Shown in pieces: positions 22,624-34,423 of a stretch of DNA of 64,000 nt; the first letter of the stretch is position 1, and every line of letters starts with the position of its first letter. Origin of the DNA: Planococcus citri (lineage: Eukaryota; Arthropoda; Insecta; Hemiptera; Pseudococcidae); assembly GCF_950023065.1 (NCBI RefSeq), contig NC_088679.1, forward strand, positions 52,452,001 through 52,516,000, read 5' to 3'. A program made the translations under genes and the position numbers. Below the pieces are notes generated by a model that was not told where the DNA came from, did no database searches, and was given only the letters and a program-made list of their open reading frames with translations.

Positions 22624-24657
22624 GTCCGGCATATGACAATAGGAGTAATTGCACCCCCCCCCCCCCGCCGAACAACCGGGACAACTTTATTCTTGAAGGT
22701 GACATCCTAAGGAACATTTTAAAGCAAAGTTGCCCAAAAAAAAGTTGGCCTTACTTACAAAATGGCGGCCATTTTGATTGACAGATCAGCCGAAATCGCA
22801 GATTTTGCGTTTCAACATAGGACTTGCACGAACTTTTTCAAACTTTACAAAGGTAGACCGAAAGATCATGCAAAAGATCATCACCTGTCAAAATTTCAAG
22901 TGCTAAAGTGCGTTTTTCGATTTTTGGTGAATTTTTGAAAATCGAATTTAGGCCAAAAATGAGGGAAAAAATCAAAATCTTACCAAATTGACCAAAAAAG
23001 CTGAAATTTGGGATATACCCTATTTTTGACATGCCAAATCGATTGGAGACGGTTTCAACCCGTTTTAAGCATTTCTGGAGCCTCCAGCAGATTTTTGAAA
23101 CTCGAAATTCCCACTAAATTCCATCAAATTGGAGTTGTAAAGCTAAAATTTATTCTAAAAACTAATTTCAATACGCTACGAAGTACTGCAGGAGAATTTA
23201 AAGTCGTTTTGGAGCCTCCAGCGACTTTTTGAAAATTCCTGAAACCTCCAGCAGATTTTTGAAACTTGAAAATGGCGATGGAAAGCTGAAATTTACTCTA
23301 CACTCCTATTCTAACACCCTTTGAAGACGACTACAGGTGGGTTCAAGTAATTTTAGGGCCTCCAGCGACTTGTTTTGAAAATTACTGGAGCCTCCAGCAG
23401 ATTTTTGAAACTTTAAATTTTCACGAAATTTCATCAAATGGAGATGGAAAGCTGAAATTTACTCTACACTCCAATTTTAACACCCCCTGAAGACGACTTC
23501 AAGTGGGTTCAAGTCATTTTAGGCCCTCAGCGACTTTTTTGAAAATTACTGGAGCCTCCAGTAGATTTTTGAAACTTTAAATTTTTCCAACATTAATTTA
23601 CCAAATGGAGTTGGCAAGCTGAAATTTACTTCGTAGACTACATGGTGGTTTCAAATGGTTTTGAAGCTTCCAGCTACTTTTAGGAAATTTCAATTTTCCA
23701 AAAAAAAGTCATACAACCTTTCAAAAAGTTGCTGGAGGCTCCAAAACGACTTGAAATCCTTCAACAGTCAACTTCGTAGCGTATTGAAATTAGTTTGCAG
23801 AATGAATTTCGATTCTCCATCTTGGTTTGATAAAATTTTGGGGAAATTTCAAGTTTCAAAAATCTACTGGAGGCTCCAGTAATTTTCATAAAAGTCGTTG
23901 GAGGCTCTAAAATGACTTGAACCCACCTGAAGTCGTCTTCAGAGGGTGTTAAAATTTGAGTGTAGAGTAAATGTCAGCTTTCCATCTCCATTTTGATGAA
24001 ATTTTGTGAAAATTTCAAGTTTCAAAAATCTGCTGGAGGTTTCAGGAATTTTCAAAAAGTCGCTGGAGGCTCCAAAACGACTTGAAATTCACCTGCAGTA
24101 CTTCGTAGCGTATTGAAATTAGTTTTTAGAATAAATTTTAGCTTTACAAATCCAATTTGATGGAATTTTGTGGGAAGTTTGAGTTTCAAAAATCTGCTGG
24201 AGGCTCCAGAACTGCTCAAAACGGTTTGAAACAGTTTCCAAGCGATTTGGCATGTCGAAAATAGGGTATATCCCAAATTTCAGCTTTTTTGGTCAATTTG
24301 GTAAGATTTTGATTTTTTCCCTCATTTTTGGCCTAAATTCGATTTTCAAAAATTCACCAAAAATCGAAAAACGCACTTTAGCACTTGAAATTTTGACAGG
24401 TGATAAATTTTTGCATGTTCTTTCGATCTACCTTTGTAAAGTTTGAAAAAGTTCGTGCAAGTCCTCTGTTGAAACGCAAAATCTGCGATTTCGGCTGACC
24501 TGTCAATCAAAATGGCCGCCATTTTGTAAGTGAGGCCAACTTTTTTTTGGCAACTTTGCTTTAAAATGTTCCTTAGGATGTCCCCTTCAAGAAAAAAGTT
24601 GTCCCGGAGGATCGGCGGGGGGGGGGGTGCAATTACTCCAATTGTCATATGCCGGAC
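22624..24657. mobile_element. Foldback element with GGAGCCTCCA arms, copy 2 (complete, TA target)
   Basis: Left end GTCCGGCATATGACAAT at 22624, right end ATTGTCATATGCCGGAC to 24657, each directly bordered by TA (22622-22623 and 24658-24659). A poly-C tract (about 22655-22666) and its poly-G mirror (about 24615-24627) follow. Inverted arms of about 1 kb meet near 23.65 kb. Each arm has the ACAAAATGGCGGCCATTTTG block, a unique block (AAATCGAAAAACGCACTTTAG) and several roughly 100-180 bp units around TGGAGCCTCCAGCAG. No transposase frame: a non-autonomous, 2034-bp palindromic transposon. Confidence 0.85.
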
Positions 24658-26169
24658 TATATACCATAAAAATAAAGCGCACAAACAGTTTTTTTCATTT
24701 CCTGAAAAATTTTAAAAAGTTCAGAATGGGGTTTTCAAAATGCTTGATTCAAATTTTAAATCAAATTGTAAAAAAAAATTGATGCAAAAAGTTTGAATGG
24801 GTAATTTTCAAATTAGCTACTCATACCTAACCAAAAAAAAATTGAAAATACTTAAGGCTTTTTTGATTGATGAAAAATAATTCATTCACTTTTTGGGCAA
24901 AATAAGGGGTTTGAGTAAAACTTTAATAAAACTGAATTTGAAAAAATCACAATTTGCTATTGATTGATTGGTATAAATTTTTTGCATTTCTAGGAATAAT
25001 AACGATTTTACGAGCGTTTTTATATTTAAAAATTTTTACCAAGCGTTTAATTCAAATTGAAATTCCTCAAAATTTTTAGTGAGCACATAGGTATTTCAAA
25101 AAACCAAAATGTTCAGATTTTTTCTCTCTACAACATGGGTTTTAATCAAAATTCTGGCAGTTGCCATTCAAAAGTTGCTGAGGTTCAAAATTGCAAAACG
25201 ATGGTTACTATGAAATTCAACAATAGGTATGTATTGTGTAAAATAAATCACAGATTAATGTGCATATCAACTGCTAAAAAATGAAAATTTGGTTACTGTA
25301 AGATGTTAAAAAAAAAGAAACTGAAAAACAAATGAACTTGGAAAAATGTTGCATAAATTATTACTTGTTGAAAATTGAACAGATAATCATTTTCCAAAAT
25401 AATCATAATTTTAGAGAGAGGATTTAATACCATGATTGAAGTAAGGAAAGCTTGAGAAAAATGCAATGTTTCAGTAAAAGTATACTGAGTTGATTGCAGT
25501 GTGAACACTGAAACAGTTACGGAATGTTTTATGTAATTCTTACAGTACTTAAATGGCTTTTATACTTTTTGTAGGATAAGTATTCCTTATTTTCAACAAT
25601 ACAAGTGACAATTCCCATTTCTGTAATTGATACTGTGATTGATAAGGCGATGATGGACAATTTTCATAGTAACTATACCTAAAATACCGAGTTACTGTTT
25701 CTTTAAATTATGCTGCAACAGTTGTTTTCCCCTACCATATAACTGTTACTTTAGAATTCAGTTCTACTTGCTCTGAAATTCAGTATAAATTACTTGAAAT
25801 TTTACGTAATCATCCCATCAAGTAATCATTCCCCAATTTATCTCAATGGTTACACAAAACTTCTTCTTGAATACAGAAAATTATCAAATAAATGCCAAAA
25901 AAAGGTGTTTTACCATTTTTTCCGTGATTCGTAATACTTACTTACTGTAAAAAGGAAAGGCTACATTTACCAAAAATATTGTAAATCATGCATAATTTAC
26001 AGTAAGTTTTACGAAAAATTTCTATCAGTGTAGAACATAAATTTTAATAGAAGAATTCAGTTTTTCTAATCTAGTGATCTCAACATTTTTCAAATTCAAC
26101 CATAGGTTTCTTGAAATTGTGACTTAGTAGAAGAGAATCAAATTGGTCCGAGTGAATTTCACTATATTT
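24658..26169. other. AT-rich non-coding DNA
   Basis: Nothing assignable is present. Several short frames exist but none has splice logic or family similarity that I can recognise. Confidence 0.45.
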
Positions 26170-26362
26170 TATGGACATTTAACGTTGTTTGTGGAGTTCA
26201 TGTATGTGCATTTACCTGTCCCTGTGTACTGTGATTCAGATGGCGGCAATAAATAATAGGGTAGGTACCTTGTTTTGAAAAAAAACTTGAAATTTTTGAA
26301 TCCCCACTGCACCACCTCAATGGACGTCACTGGGGTTTTGAGATTGGTGATTTGGTGATCGC
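26170..26362. repeat. Satellite B fragment, inverted
   Basis: The stretch at 26290-26350 (CCCCACTGCACCACC, GTCACTGGGGTTTTGAGAT) matches satellite B in reverse orientation. It is cut at 26362 by the hAT-type MITE and resumes at 28397 with GGCCAACATGCAGAACCC. Confidence 0.6.
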
Positions 26363-27054
26363 TAGGGCTAGGATTTATATGCAAACGCACATCCGTTTTG
26401 GCTATACTAGTTATCGCATATCTCTGTTTCTTTTGCTATTCATACATTTCTCAGACGAATGGTGGAATTTTTTAGCGCATATTTCCGCATATTTTGGATA
26501 TAAATGCATATAGGTATTCGCATATTTTCATCAAAAAATGCTCTTATAGCGCATATTCATCGCATATTTCGAGTCGTTAGCGCATATTTCGGAAAAAAAA
26601 TTACAAAAATTGATTTTAAAAACACAAAATTTTGAAAAAAATTATATGTTTTTCAAATTGAAAAAAAGAATTAAAACCATGAAATATTAGCCAATTTTTT
26701 GTAAAAAATGATGGATATTGTTTTTATTTGTATCTTGACCAGTTTTCGATACTTTTAAAGAGCATTTGATGATCGGATGTTATTCCAATGTTCAATTTTT
26801 GCATTTTGTAAAAAGAAAATGCTATTTTATGATATAAATCTGAATGCGTGTAGTTTTCTTGTTTATAAACTGCAATTTTAGCTCCAAATTAAAAAAAAAA
26901 ACTTCATTTTTATATGCGACATGCTGTACTTTAATAGCGCATATTTCGCATACTTTTGTCATTTTAGCGCATATATTCTCATATTTTCGTAATTTTTAGC
27001 GCATATTTAAGGCGCATACAATCGATTTTTTAGCGCATATAAATCCCAGCCCTA
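26363..27054. mobile_element. hAT-type MITE 1 (GCGCATATTT-rich, 692 bp)
   Basis: Ends TAGGGCTAGGATTTATATGC (left) and the inverted GCATATAAATCCCAGCCCTA (right). The bordering octamers are GTGATCGC (26355-26362) and CTGATCGC (27055-27062), 7 of 8 alike, as expected of an 8-bp hAT target duplication. The interior is packed with (T)AGCGCATATTT motifs in both orientations near the ends, related to the foldback at 12221. No transposase. Confidence 0.8.
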
Positions 27055-27068
27055 CTGATCGCCATTGG

Positions 27069-28396
27069 CAGGGCTGGAAAACTGAAATGATATTAGTTCC
27101 AGTTTCAGTTTATAGTTTTCAGTTATCATTTTTTAAGTTCCAGTTTTCAGTTTTCAGTTTCCAGTTTTCATTTTTTTAGTTCCAGTTTCAGTTCCAGTTT
27201 TCAGTTCCAGTTTCCAGTTTTTTTTTTTTTTTTTTTTTTTATTGAGTTATTTACAGAGTTTTACTGTTTTACAGCTGCAATTCACAAAATAACTCTCATA
27301 GTCATAAGATCATTCATAAGAAGTGAATATCTTATTACATATATCATTAATAATTCAATAGAAAATTAGAAATGAAAAGACAAAAAGTAATTTAGGGATC
27401 GCGGAGGGGGGGGGTCCAGTCCAGTGCCTCGCTGCCTACACCTCCAGCTCCGGCTCCCAAATTTAAAAAAAAAATACCTCCGGCTCCGGCTCCAGCTCCG
27501 GACATTTTTCATGAGTACCTCCACCTCCACCTCTGGCTCCACTTGAAAAATTTCAAGTACCTCTTGCTCTTGCTCCAGCTCCGGCTCCCGGAGCAAGGCC
27601 CAAAAAAGGGTACCCTCCGGGGGGTTCTCCCCTCCAGCTCTGCCTCCGGAGGTCAAGGAGGGGGGGTTTTGAGCCTTCCCCTCTGGCTATTTGAAAAAAA
27701 TACCCCCGGCTCCAGCTCCAGCTCCGGTTTTTTTTGTAAGTGCCTCCGCCTCCACCTCCGGCTCCAGTAGAAAAATTTCAAGTACCTCTTGCTCCGGCTC
27801 CTGCTCCCGGAGCAAGGCAAAAAAAGGGTACCCTCCGGGGGCCTCCGGGCCTCCACCTCCGCTCCGCTCCGCGATCCCAGAAGTAATTAGTAATATCTTT
27901 TTCTTTTCAAAGTTTTATTACAAAAATGAAAAAATTCTCAAGAGACACTCTAGAGAGAAGAAAATGATTAAGATTAATTTATTACATCGAGCGATTGCAA
28001 TTGAAGAGCTCTATTCCAAAGTGGGTTAAGTCATTTGCAAAAAAAGCACATTTTACAGAAATTTTTACTTCAAAAGTGAGGTAAGTCATCAATTTTTCAA
28101 AGTGATTTTTTCTACAAGCAATTGTTCTATGTCCAAAGAAAGAAAAGGTGCACCGACCTTTCAAAACAGAACAAATTTTAGCAACAAAAATCACTTTGGA
28201 ATAAAGCTCTTCAATAAAAAAGTTGAATTGAAAACTGAAAAAAAAAACTGAAATTCCAATTAGTTCCAGTTTCAGTTTTCAGTTTTTAGTTTTCACTTTT
28301 TTAGTTCCAGTTCCAGTTCCAGTTTCAGTTTTTTCATTTTAGTTCCAGTTAATTTCAGTTTTCAGTTTCAGTTTCAGTTTCAGTTTTCCAGCCCTG
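27069..28396. mobile_element. hAT-type MITE 2 (CAGTTTTC/CAGTTCC repeats, 1328 bp with insert)
   Basis: Ends CAGGGCTGGAAAACTGAAA and its inverse, bordered by perfect GCCATTGG duplications (27061-27068 and 28397-28404). Subterminal zones are built of short GTTCCAGTTTTCAGTTT-like repeats, probable transposase-binding arrays. A poly-T of about 24 lies at 27217-27240. Its left duplication overlaps the right duplication of MITE 1 by two bases, so it landed right beside MITE 1. It carries MITE 3 inside it. Confidence 0.9.
27393..27880. mobile_element. hAT-type MITE 3 (GC-rich, minisatellite core, 488 bp)
   Basis: Ends TAGGGATCGCGGAG and the inverted CTCCGCGATCCCAG, bordered by perfect AAGTAATT duplications (27385-27392 and 27881-27888). 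The core is a CTCCGGCTCCAGCTCCGG-type minisatellite, plus two copies of a block with GGAGCAAGGC...AAAAAGGGTACCCTCCGGGG. Base composition is far more GC-rich than anything nearby. Frames here give proline/serine or glutamate/arginine repeats and are not genes. Confidence 0.9.
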
Positions 28397-29490
28397 GCCA
28401 TTGGCCAACATGCAGAACCCAAATGTAAAGTTTGTATGCTGGTAACTCAATTTTGAAACTTCCAAAAAAGTGTGGATGGGCTCCCGCAGTGCCCTTTTTG
28501 AGGTCACTGGGGGTTTGAGGGCAATTTTGAAGTTGGCCAGTGATGCACTATCAGCTACAATTGTCAGTTTGGCGGTACCTCATTTTGGAAAAAATTTTAA
28601 AAATTTTGAATCCCCCCCGCACCTCCCCATCTGAATGCACCGGGGGCTATCCACCAAATTTGACATCCACATGTCGATAAGTATGAGTGCCGAGTGTGAT
28701 TTCGCCGCTAACTCATTTTGTTGATGAAATTTGAAAATTTTGAAAATTTTGAAACCCCTCCTACACCTCCCCATTGTGTGTCACTAGGGTTTTGTAACCT
28801 ATTTTGGCACTCAATCATCCTCACAAATCACGCACACTTGTCAAAATTTTGGTACCTCATTTCAAAAAAGAGATGGAAAAATTTTGAATTTTGAAAACGC
28901 CCCAGCAACTCCCCTATGGGCATCACTGGGGTTTTGAGATGGTCAATCACCTTTGGCCCACAACCAGAACCCAAATGTAAAGTTCGTTTTCTGTACCTCA
29001 ATTTTGAAAATTCCAAAAAAGTGTGGATGGGCTCCCACAGTGCCCTTTTTGGGGTCACTGGGGGTTTGAGGGCAAGTTTGAAGTTGGTCAGTGATGTACT
29101 ATCAGCTACAATTGTCAGTTTGGCGATACCTCATTTTGGAACAAATTTTAAAAATTTTGAATCCCCCCGGCACCTCACCATATGAATGGCCCGGGGGGGC
29201 TATCCACCAAATTTGACATCCACATGTCGATAAGTATGAGTGCCAAGTGTGATTTCGCCGCTAACTCATTTTGTTGATGAAATTTGAACATTTTGAAAAT
29301 TTTGACCCCCCCCCCCTAGACCTCACCATTGGAGGTCACTGGGGTTTTGTCACCTCTTTTGGCACTCAATCATCCTCACAATACACGCACACTTGTCAAA
29401 ATTTTGGTACCTCATTTTGGAAAGGAAACAAAAAAATTTTGAATTTTGAAAACGCTGCCTCAGCACCACATTAGTTAACCATACCATACA
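28397..29490. repeat. Satellite B, inverted, about two units
   Basis: The 517-bp unit described at 18836 is present twice on the opposite strand (GTGTGGATGGGCTCCC at about 28471 and 29018; CCACATGTCGATAAG at about 28668 and 29220). It resumes the satellite split by MITEs 1 and 2. All open frames here mirror the frames in the 18.8 kb copy. Confidence 0.85.
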
Positions 29491-29539
29491 AAGTAACCAG
29501 AGTTGGGAGTAGTTGGTAATTATTTGATGCATGCCCTAA

Positions 29540-30400
29540 TGTTAACTCTCAGTATTGATCCTACACCTGCTATGGATGAAATAAGAAATGCAGCTTCAGG
29601 CAAAGATGGATTCTTTGAGTAGTTAAACTCCAAAAACTAGGGGCCAGAGGGGCAGCTTCTAGAAACTTAGATGCCCCAATGTGTAAATTGTTCAAAGAAC
29701 ATATTGCGATAGGAGACAGTATAGTGTCGATTTCCTCAAACGAGGGGAAGTGGGTAGCAATAATAGTCTCCCTCCATATTTGAGAGATCAAGTGAGCCTC
29801 TCAGATATCTATGACAGCCTTAAAGATGAGAAGTTTGAACCGAAAGGTAAATATGTATATTGATTGTATCTGCCGGACAACTCAAACTTAATTTCTCGAA
29901 AAAACCATATGAAATCATAGAGAAAGAACTCAAAAAGATTATCAACCTACTTCTCAACAAATTCCAAGTGGAGTATGTAATATTACTATTCCCAATAGTA
30001 AAACCACGTCAAAAAGGTGACAAGGAAGTAACCCTTTCCCGCCACATAGAATATCAAAAAATATACCTCAAAATGACAGAAGATGTATGTGTATTCTTCT
30101 GGAGGGAACATGCAATGGGATATCTACATACGGAGATATGCCAGAAACAGGAAGGTGGTGAATACATATGACCAAAGACAGGCGTGGACAAAAATATACT
30201 TCCCAACATCGAGAGATTTAAATTCATACATAGAGTCAAAAGGTTCTATCACTTCTATCCATTAATAACTACATATGTAGCTCTACATAACCTTATGCAC
30301 AGGAAACTTGACCAGCACATTCTAAACATATATTTTTTTTTTATAAATTATTTGACCATAATAGGACAGTTGTGTTCAAAGATAAATTTTTGCTTTTGTT
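29540..30400 (+). pseudogene. LINE ORF1 relic, SGNH/esterase-like
   Basis: Broken frames upstream of the RT relic keep marks of an SGNH-type esterase: HIAIGDSIVSIS (GDS block, near 29700-29735), then VIVSAGQLKLN and EYVILLFPIVKP (29860-30010). Several stops and frameshifts lie between. This order, ORF1 esterase then endonuclease/RT, fits a CR1/L2-like LINE. The assignment is inferred from short motifs. Confidence 0.4.
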
Positions 30401-30412
30401 TTCGACTTACTT

Positions 30413-32412
30413 TTGTTCCTAATTTTTTTTGATGACCAAGACCACAATAGTGTATTCCTACCCTTGAAACTGGTCAAAAAATCTGTGAATATAGCAAAAC
30501 AACCTCCTTTAAAAAAACGCATATTCTCTAAAACAAATTTTGATAATTTTTTCCACTCTCTGGAATCTGAAAATTGGGATGTACTGAAAATAGGTGATAT
30601 TAATTCAAGATTTTCTAATTTTTTAAATATTTTTTTGAACCACTACAACTTATCTTTCCCACTTCAAACTTACACAAATCATAACCCTAACCACTTACAT
30701 TATCCTCATAGTATTCAAACCCAAATACGCACCCTAAAAACTAGACTGTTGGAATCTTACTCAAATTGGAAATTTGGTGGGTCTGAAGATGATAAAATAG
30801 AATACAAGCTCCTTCAAAAGGAATATAAAAAATTGATCAATTGGGCAAATATATGTAGAATCAAACTCTCACAAAGTTGTAGTATCAAATAATATTTGCA
30901 AAACTACATGGAAGATAATAAACTCATATCAACCATGCAAACAAACCATTGATCATATTACATTCCAAGACACCAAATTTACCAACTCAGCTGATATGGC
31001 CAGGTTATTCAGCCAACATTTTGCAACTGTTGCAAATAACGTAGTTAATTCTTCTCAAACATTGGACCCATTATCCCTTATTCCAACTAATGATTCCTCA
31101 ATGTTTGTGTCACCAGCTACTGCAGCTGAAGTCTCTAATGTCATACAAGGTCTCAAAAATTCCAACTCCAGGGATAGTTATGGTTTAGATGTAGGCCTTA
31201 TCAAACAAGCTGATCGCTACATATCTCATATACTTGCTGAACTTTTTAATGACTCCATAGATCAGGGAAAATTTCCAGACAGCTTGAAATCAAGTATTGT
31301 AAGCCCGGTACATAAGAAAGGAGAAAAATCAAATTTAAACAACTATAGGCCCATCTCTGTAACACCAGTATTCTCAAAGATTTTTGAGCGTCTGTTGTAT
31401 AATCGACTGATACGATTCCTATCAGCTAACAGCATTCTAAGTGAAACACAATTTGGCTTCCGTCGTGGAAAAAACACTACTAAAGTAATATTTAATTTAT
31501 TGAACAAAATTCTCCAAGCTGGCCAAGAGGGTGAAAATTCATTGGCAATATTCTGTGATTTATCGAAAGCTTTTGATACCATGAACCACGGAATTCTACT
31601 GGGAAAGTTGAAAAAATATGGGATAAGGGGTCCAATCCACAGTTGACTGAAATCCTTTCTCGAAAATAGGGTACAAATAGTCAAAATCCAAAATGGTGAG
31701 ACTTACACCTTTTCTAAAGAGAAAATAATAGACAAAGGAGTCCCCCTAAGGTTCCATACTTGGACTTCTATTATTTATTCTCTATGTTAATGATTTGTCA
31801 TCTTACATTGACATACTTCTAACACAGTTTGCAGATGATACAACTCTGTTTTTAAAAGGTTGTAGCTGGGACACACAGCTTAAAAAAACAAAACATGTTC
31901 TCAAAAACTCAATCTGTTGGTTTAATGCAAATTGCATGAGCTTGAACCTGGAAAAAACAGTGCGTTTCAATGTAACCCCCAAGGAGGCAAACCAGGTAGC
32001 AGAAACTCTCTCAACTATACCTAATCATAATGTCTCAAGTGCCGCAAAGTTCTTAGGGGCTGATGTTCAATGTAATTTAAAATGGGATGTATACATCACA
32101 TTATTAACCTGTTGTTTGTCATCTATAAACTTTTTACTCTTTCAGCTATGCCAAATTACAAATCAAAAAACTCTCAGAATTGCATATTTTGGACTATTCC
32201 ACTCTACAATGGCCTATGGGGTAGTTTTTTGGGGAGGTAATGCATCTTATGTCAAGCAAATTCTCACTCTACAAAAACATGGGTTAAGAACAATTTATAA
32301 ACTACCTCTAAGACAAACATGCAGGCCCACCTTTGTTGATAATAAAGATTCTCACTATAATATCACAATATATTTTGGACATATCTCACATATCTGTCAT
32401 GGTTTATACTAG
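30413..32412 (+). pseudogene. Decayed LINE reverse transcriptase (ORF2)
   Basis: Three frames make up a damaged RT. The first (30413-30892) is the linker and ends in a stop. The second (30996-31646) has the RT palm start: SSIVSPVHKKGEKSNLNNYRPIS, then FGFRRGKNTT and FCDLSKAFDT. After a TGA at 31644-31646 and a frameshift near 31750 in the GVPQG region, the third (31795-32412) has the catalytic FADD box (about 31830-31841) and thumb text (YGVVFWGGNASYVKQILTLQKHGLR). It differs clearly from the RT at 1083-3269, so it belongs to another, older family. Confidence 0.8.
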
Positions 32413-33250
32413 GGTTATAACCTTTCCAAAAATTACCCATCTGGCATCTATACAGTACCAGATCACGAGGTAACCTTAGAACTCCCCACCACCACACAAA
32501 ACTTCTCCAGTGTGGCAGTGTAGTACTGTATCATCTGCTGCAAAAGTAGGTATATAATCGGATTTTAGGAAGTGTAAAAAACCAGCCAACTGCAAAAAAT
32601 TCCAAAATGCCCTCAAAGAATGGCTGATAACTAGGGCTTATTATACCCTGGAAGAATATCTCAGCTCCCCAAATTAAAAAACATTCAAAATTTGTTTATT
32701 TATTTATTTTATAAAATAACCTGGAGTAGATTTTATGTACCTAAGTATAGTCTTAAACCTTTTTATGTTTTAATCATGTTTTTTTATCCTATTTAAAGCT
32801 GAAATTTATATTATATAGATAAATAAGTATTATTCAAATAATTTTGTTTCAATTATGTAATGCTTAACATGATATGATGGCAGCAATAATCCTGCCCGCA
32901 TGTATCTCGAATAAAGAATTTAAAAAAAGATGGTCAAAAAACCACTCTTTGAGGTGTATGTCCCTCCCAAAACCAACTCAAAAGTGGATAAACTTGTTAA
33001 ACAGATCGAGTATAACACATAACTCGCTTTTTAGCTGCCCAATTTCATATTCACGCCTTCTGGAGCAAATTCAAAATTATGGAGAAATTGAAAAATAGCG
33101 CTGGAGGCTCCAGAATGGCTGGAAATGGCAAAATTTCGATTTGGGGGGTTAATATCAGTTTTAGGACTTACATTTTTACTGATCAAGTATGTACTTTTTT
33201 TTAAAAAAACATAACTCACCAGAATAGTCAATGAACTTGGGCAGCTGAAA
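32413..33250. other. LINE 3' end and unassigned AT-rich DNA
   Basis: A TTTATTTATTTAT tract (about 32692-32710) probably belongs to the 3' UTR of the LINE relic. TGGAGGCTCCAGAATGG at about 33102-33118 is another stray piece of the foldback family. Confidence 0.45.
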
Positions 33251-33254
33251 TCGG

Positions 33255-33460
33255 ATGAGGACACCTCAGGAGGTCCCCTTGTCAGAAAACAGGAAAAAAC
33301 TACAAATAACCATCTCTCCCATGTATCAACTTCCGGAGCTCAAATTTGGGCCAAATGTAATCTTCCAGATACCTGATCGACTCATACCACCGTTGGCCGG
33401 ATCCGGCCTTCCGGTCAGAAAACAGAATTTTTTAGTTTTTTTTTCTCATATTTTCGGTGA
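33255..33460. repeat. Arm A of a split inverted repeat (GGCCGGATCCGG family)
   Basis: AACTTCCGGAGCTCAAATTTGGGCCAAA and CAGATACCTGATCGACTCA...GGCCGGATCCGGCCTTCC are matched, in reverse order and orientation, by 36420-36526 and 38029-38110. The two parts of the partner arm are contiguous once the insertion at 36534-38028 is set aside. Confidence 0.75.
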
Positions 33461-34423
33461 AACTTGAAAAATGACCGTTTCACCCCACCAAATGAACTTG
33501 TTGGCCGGATCTGGAATTATCATCAGAAATCAAATTTTTTCACATAACCTTAACATGAGAAAAAGCAAGAAAAAATTCGGTTTTCTGAACAGAACAGACA
33601 GTCGGATCCGGTCGATTCACCATGACGGACCTGCCAAAACAAAAATTTCGAAAAAATATATGATATTGAGGGGTCGTAAATACATCCAAAAAACATGTTT
33701 AGAAAATTGTTCCTCGCAATTTTCATTGTTAAAAAACATGAAATAAGACGAAAAAACGCCATTTCGAGGGGTATATAAGAAGGGAGGGGGTTAACATTTC
33801 TGACAATATTCACCAAAAAATATTTGATCGGAATAACGAGTATGTGGTTCACCCATTTTTCCCCCCTATTTGACTGGACTATGAGACAACCACGAACGAT
33901 AGTAACGCGCGCGAACGCTACGTAACTTCCCACGATAGCGCCGTGGACTATCATGCCCAACCCCCGGCAAATATGACGCGTGGTCAGTTTTTATTTTTTT
34001 TGACAATGTTGCACCAACTCAAACTCGTTGAAACTTTTATGGTATAATCTTGACTAAATAACGTATTTTAGGAAAAAAAATGGTGACTGTACCTCCGCAA
34101 CTTCTTTACAAAATGGCCGCTCAAAATTTTCAAAACGCCACAATTTGGTGAAAAATGGTCCGAAAAATTTTGAAAAAATTTCAGAGGCTTCCCCTCACCC
34201 TTAAGAATCGATACAAAAAAACGCGAAATTTTTATCTACTTTTGGCGAAACACTGGAAAATAAAGTTTAAAAAACACATTTTGGCCCCTCCCCCCTGAAA
34301 AAAAGGTCTGGGGGTCTGAAAATTTTTTGAGCGTATCTTCTCATCATGGGTAACCTTTGGTGTGAATTTCGTCGAAATCCATTTCTGGGCCCAAAACCGT
34401 ACCTTATCCTCCTATACCCTTTC
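33461..34423. other. Repeat-derived non-coding DNA
   Basis: It has GTTGGCCGGATCTGG (about 33500) and CAGTCGGATCCGGTCGATTCACC (about 33599), variants of the arm sequence above, and a TATATAAGAAGG at about 33771. No coding frame is supported. Confidence 0.4.

Noticed and set aside
22838..24446. Repeated frames starting MSKIGYIPNFSF and MGYTLFSTCQI, also near 35232
   Set aside because: They are translations of the inverted arms of the foldback element; mirror frames occur on both strands of each arm.
27366..28029. Proline/serine- and glutamate/arginine-rich frames on both strands
   Set aside because: They arise from the CTCCGG minisatellite inside a hAT MITE; all frames are open only because the repeat lacks stops.
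33771..33785. TATATAAG as a promoter
   Set aside because: It lies in repeat-derived DNA with no gene within reach.
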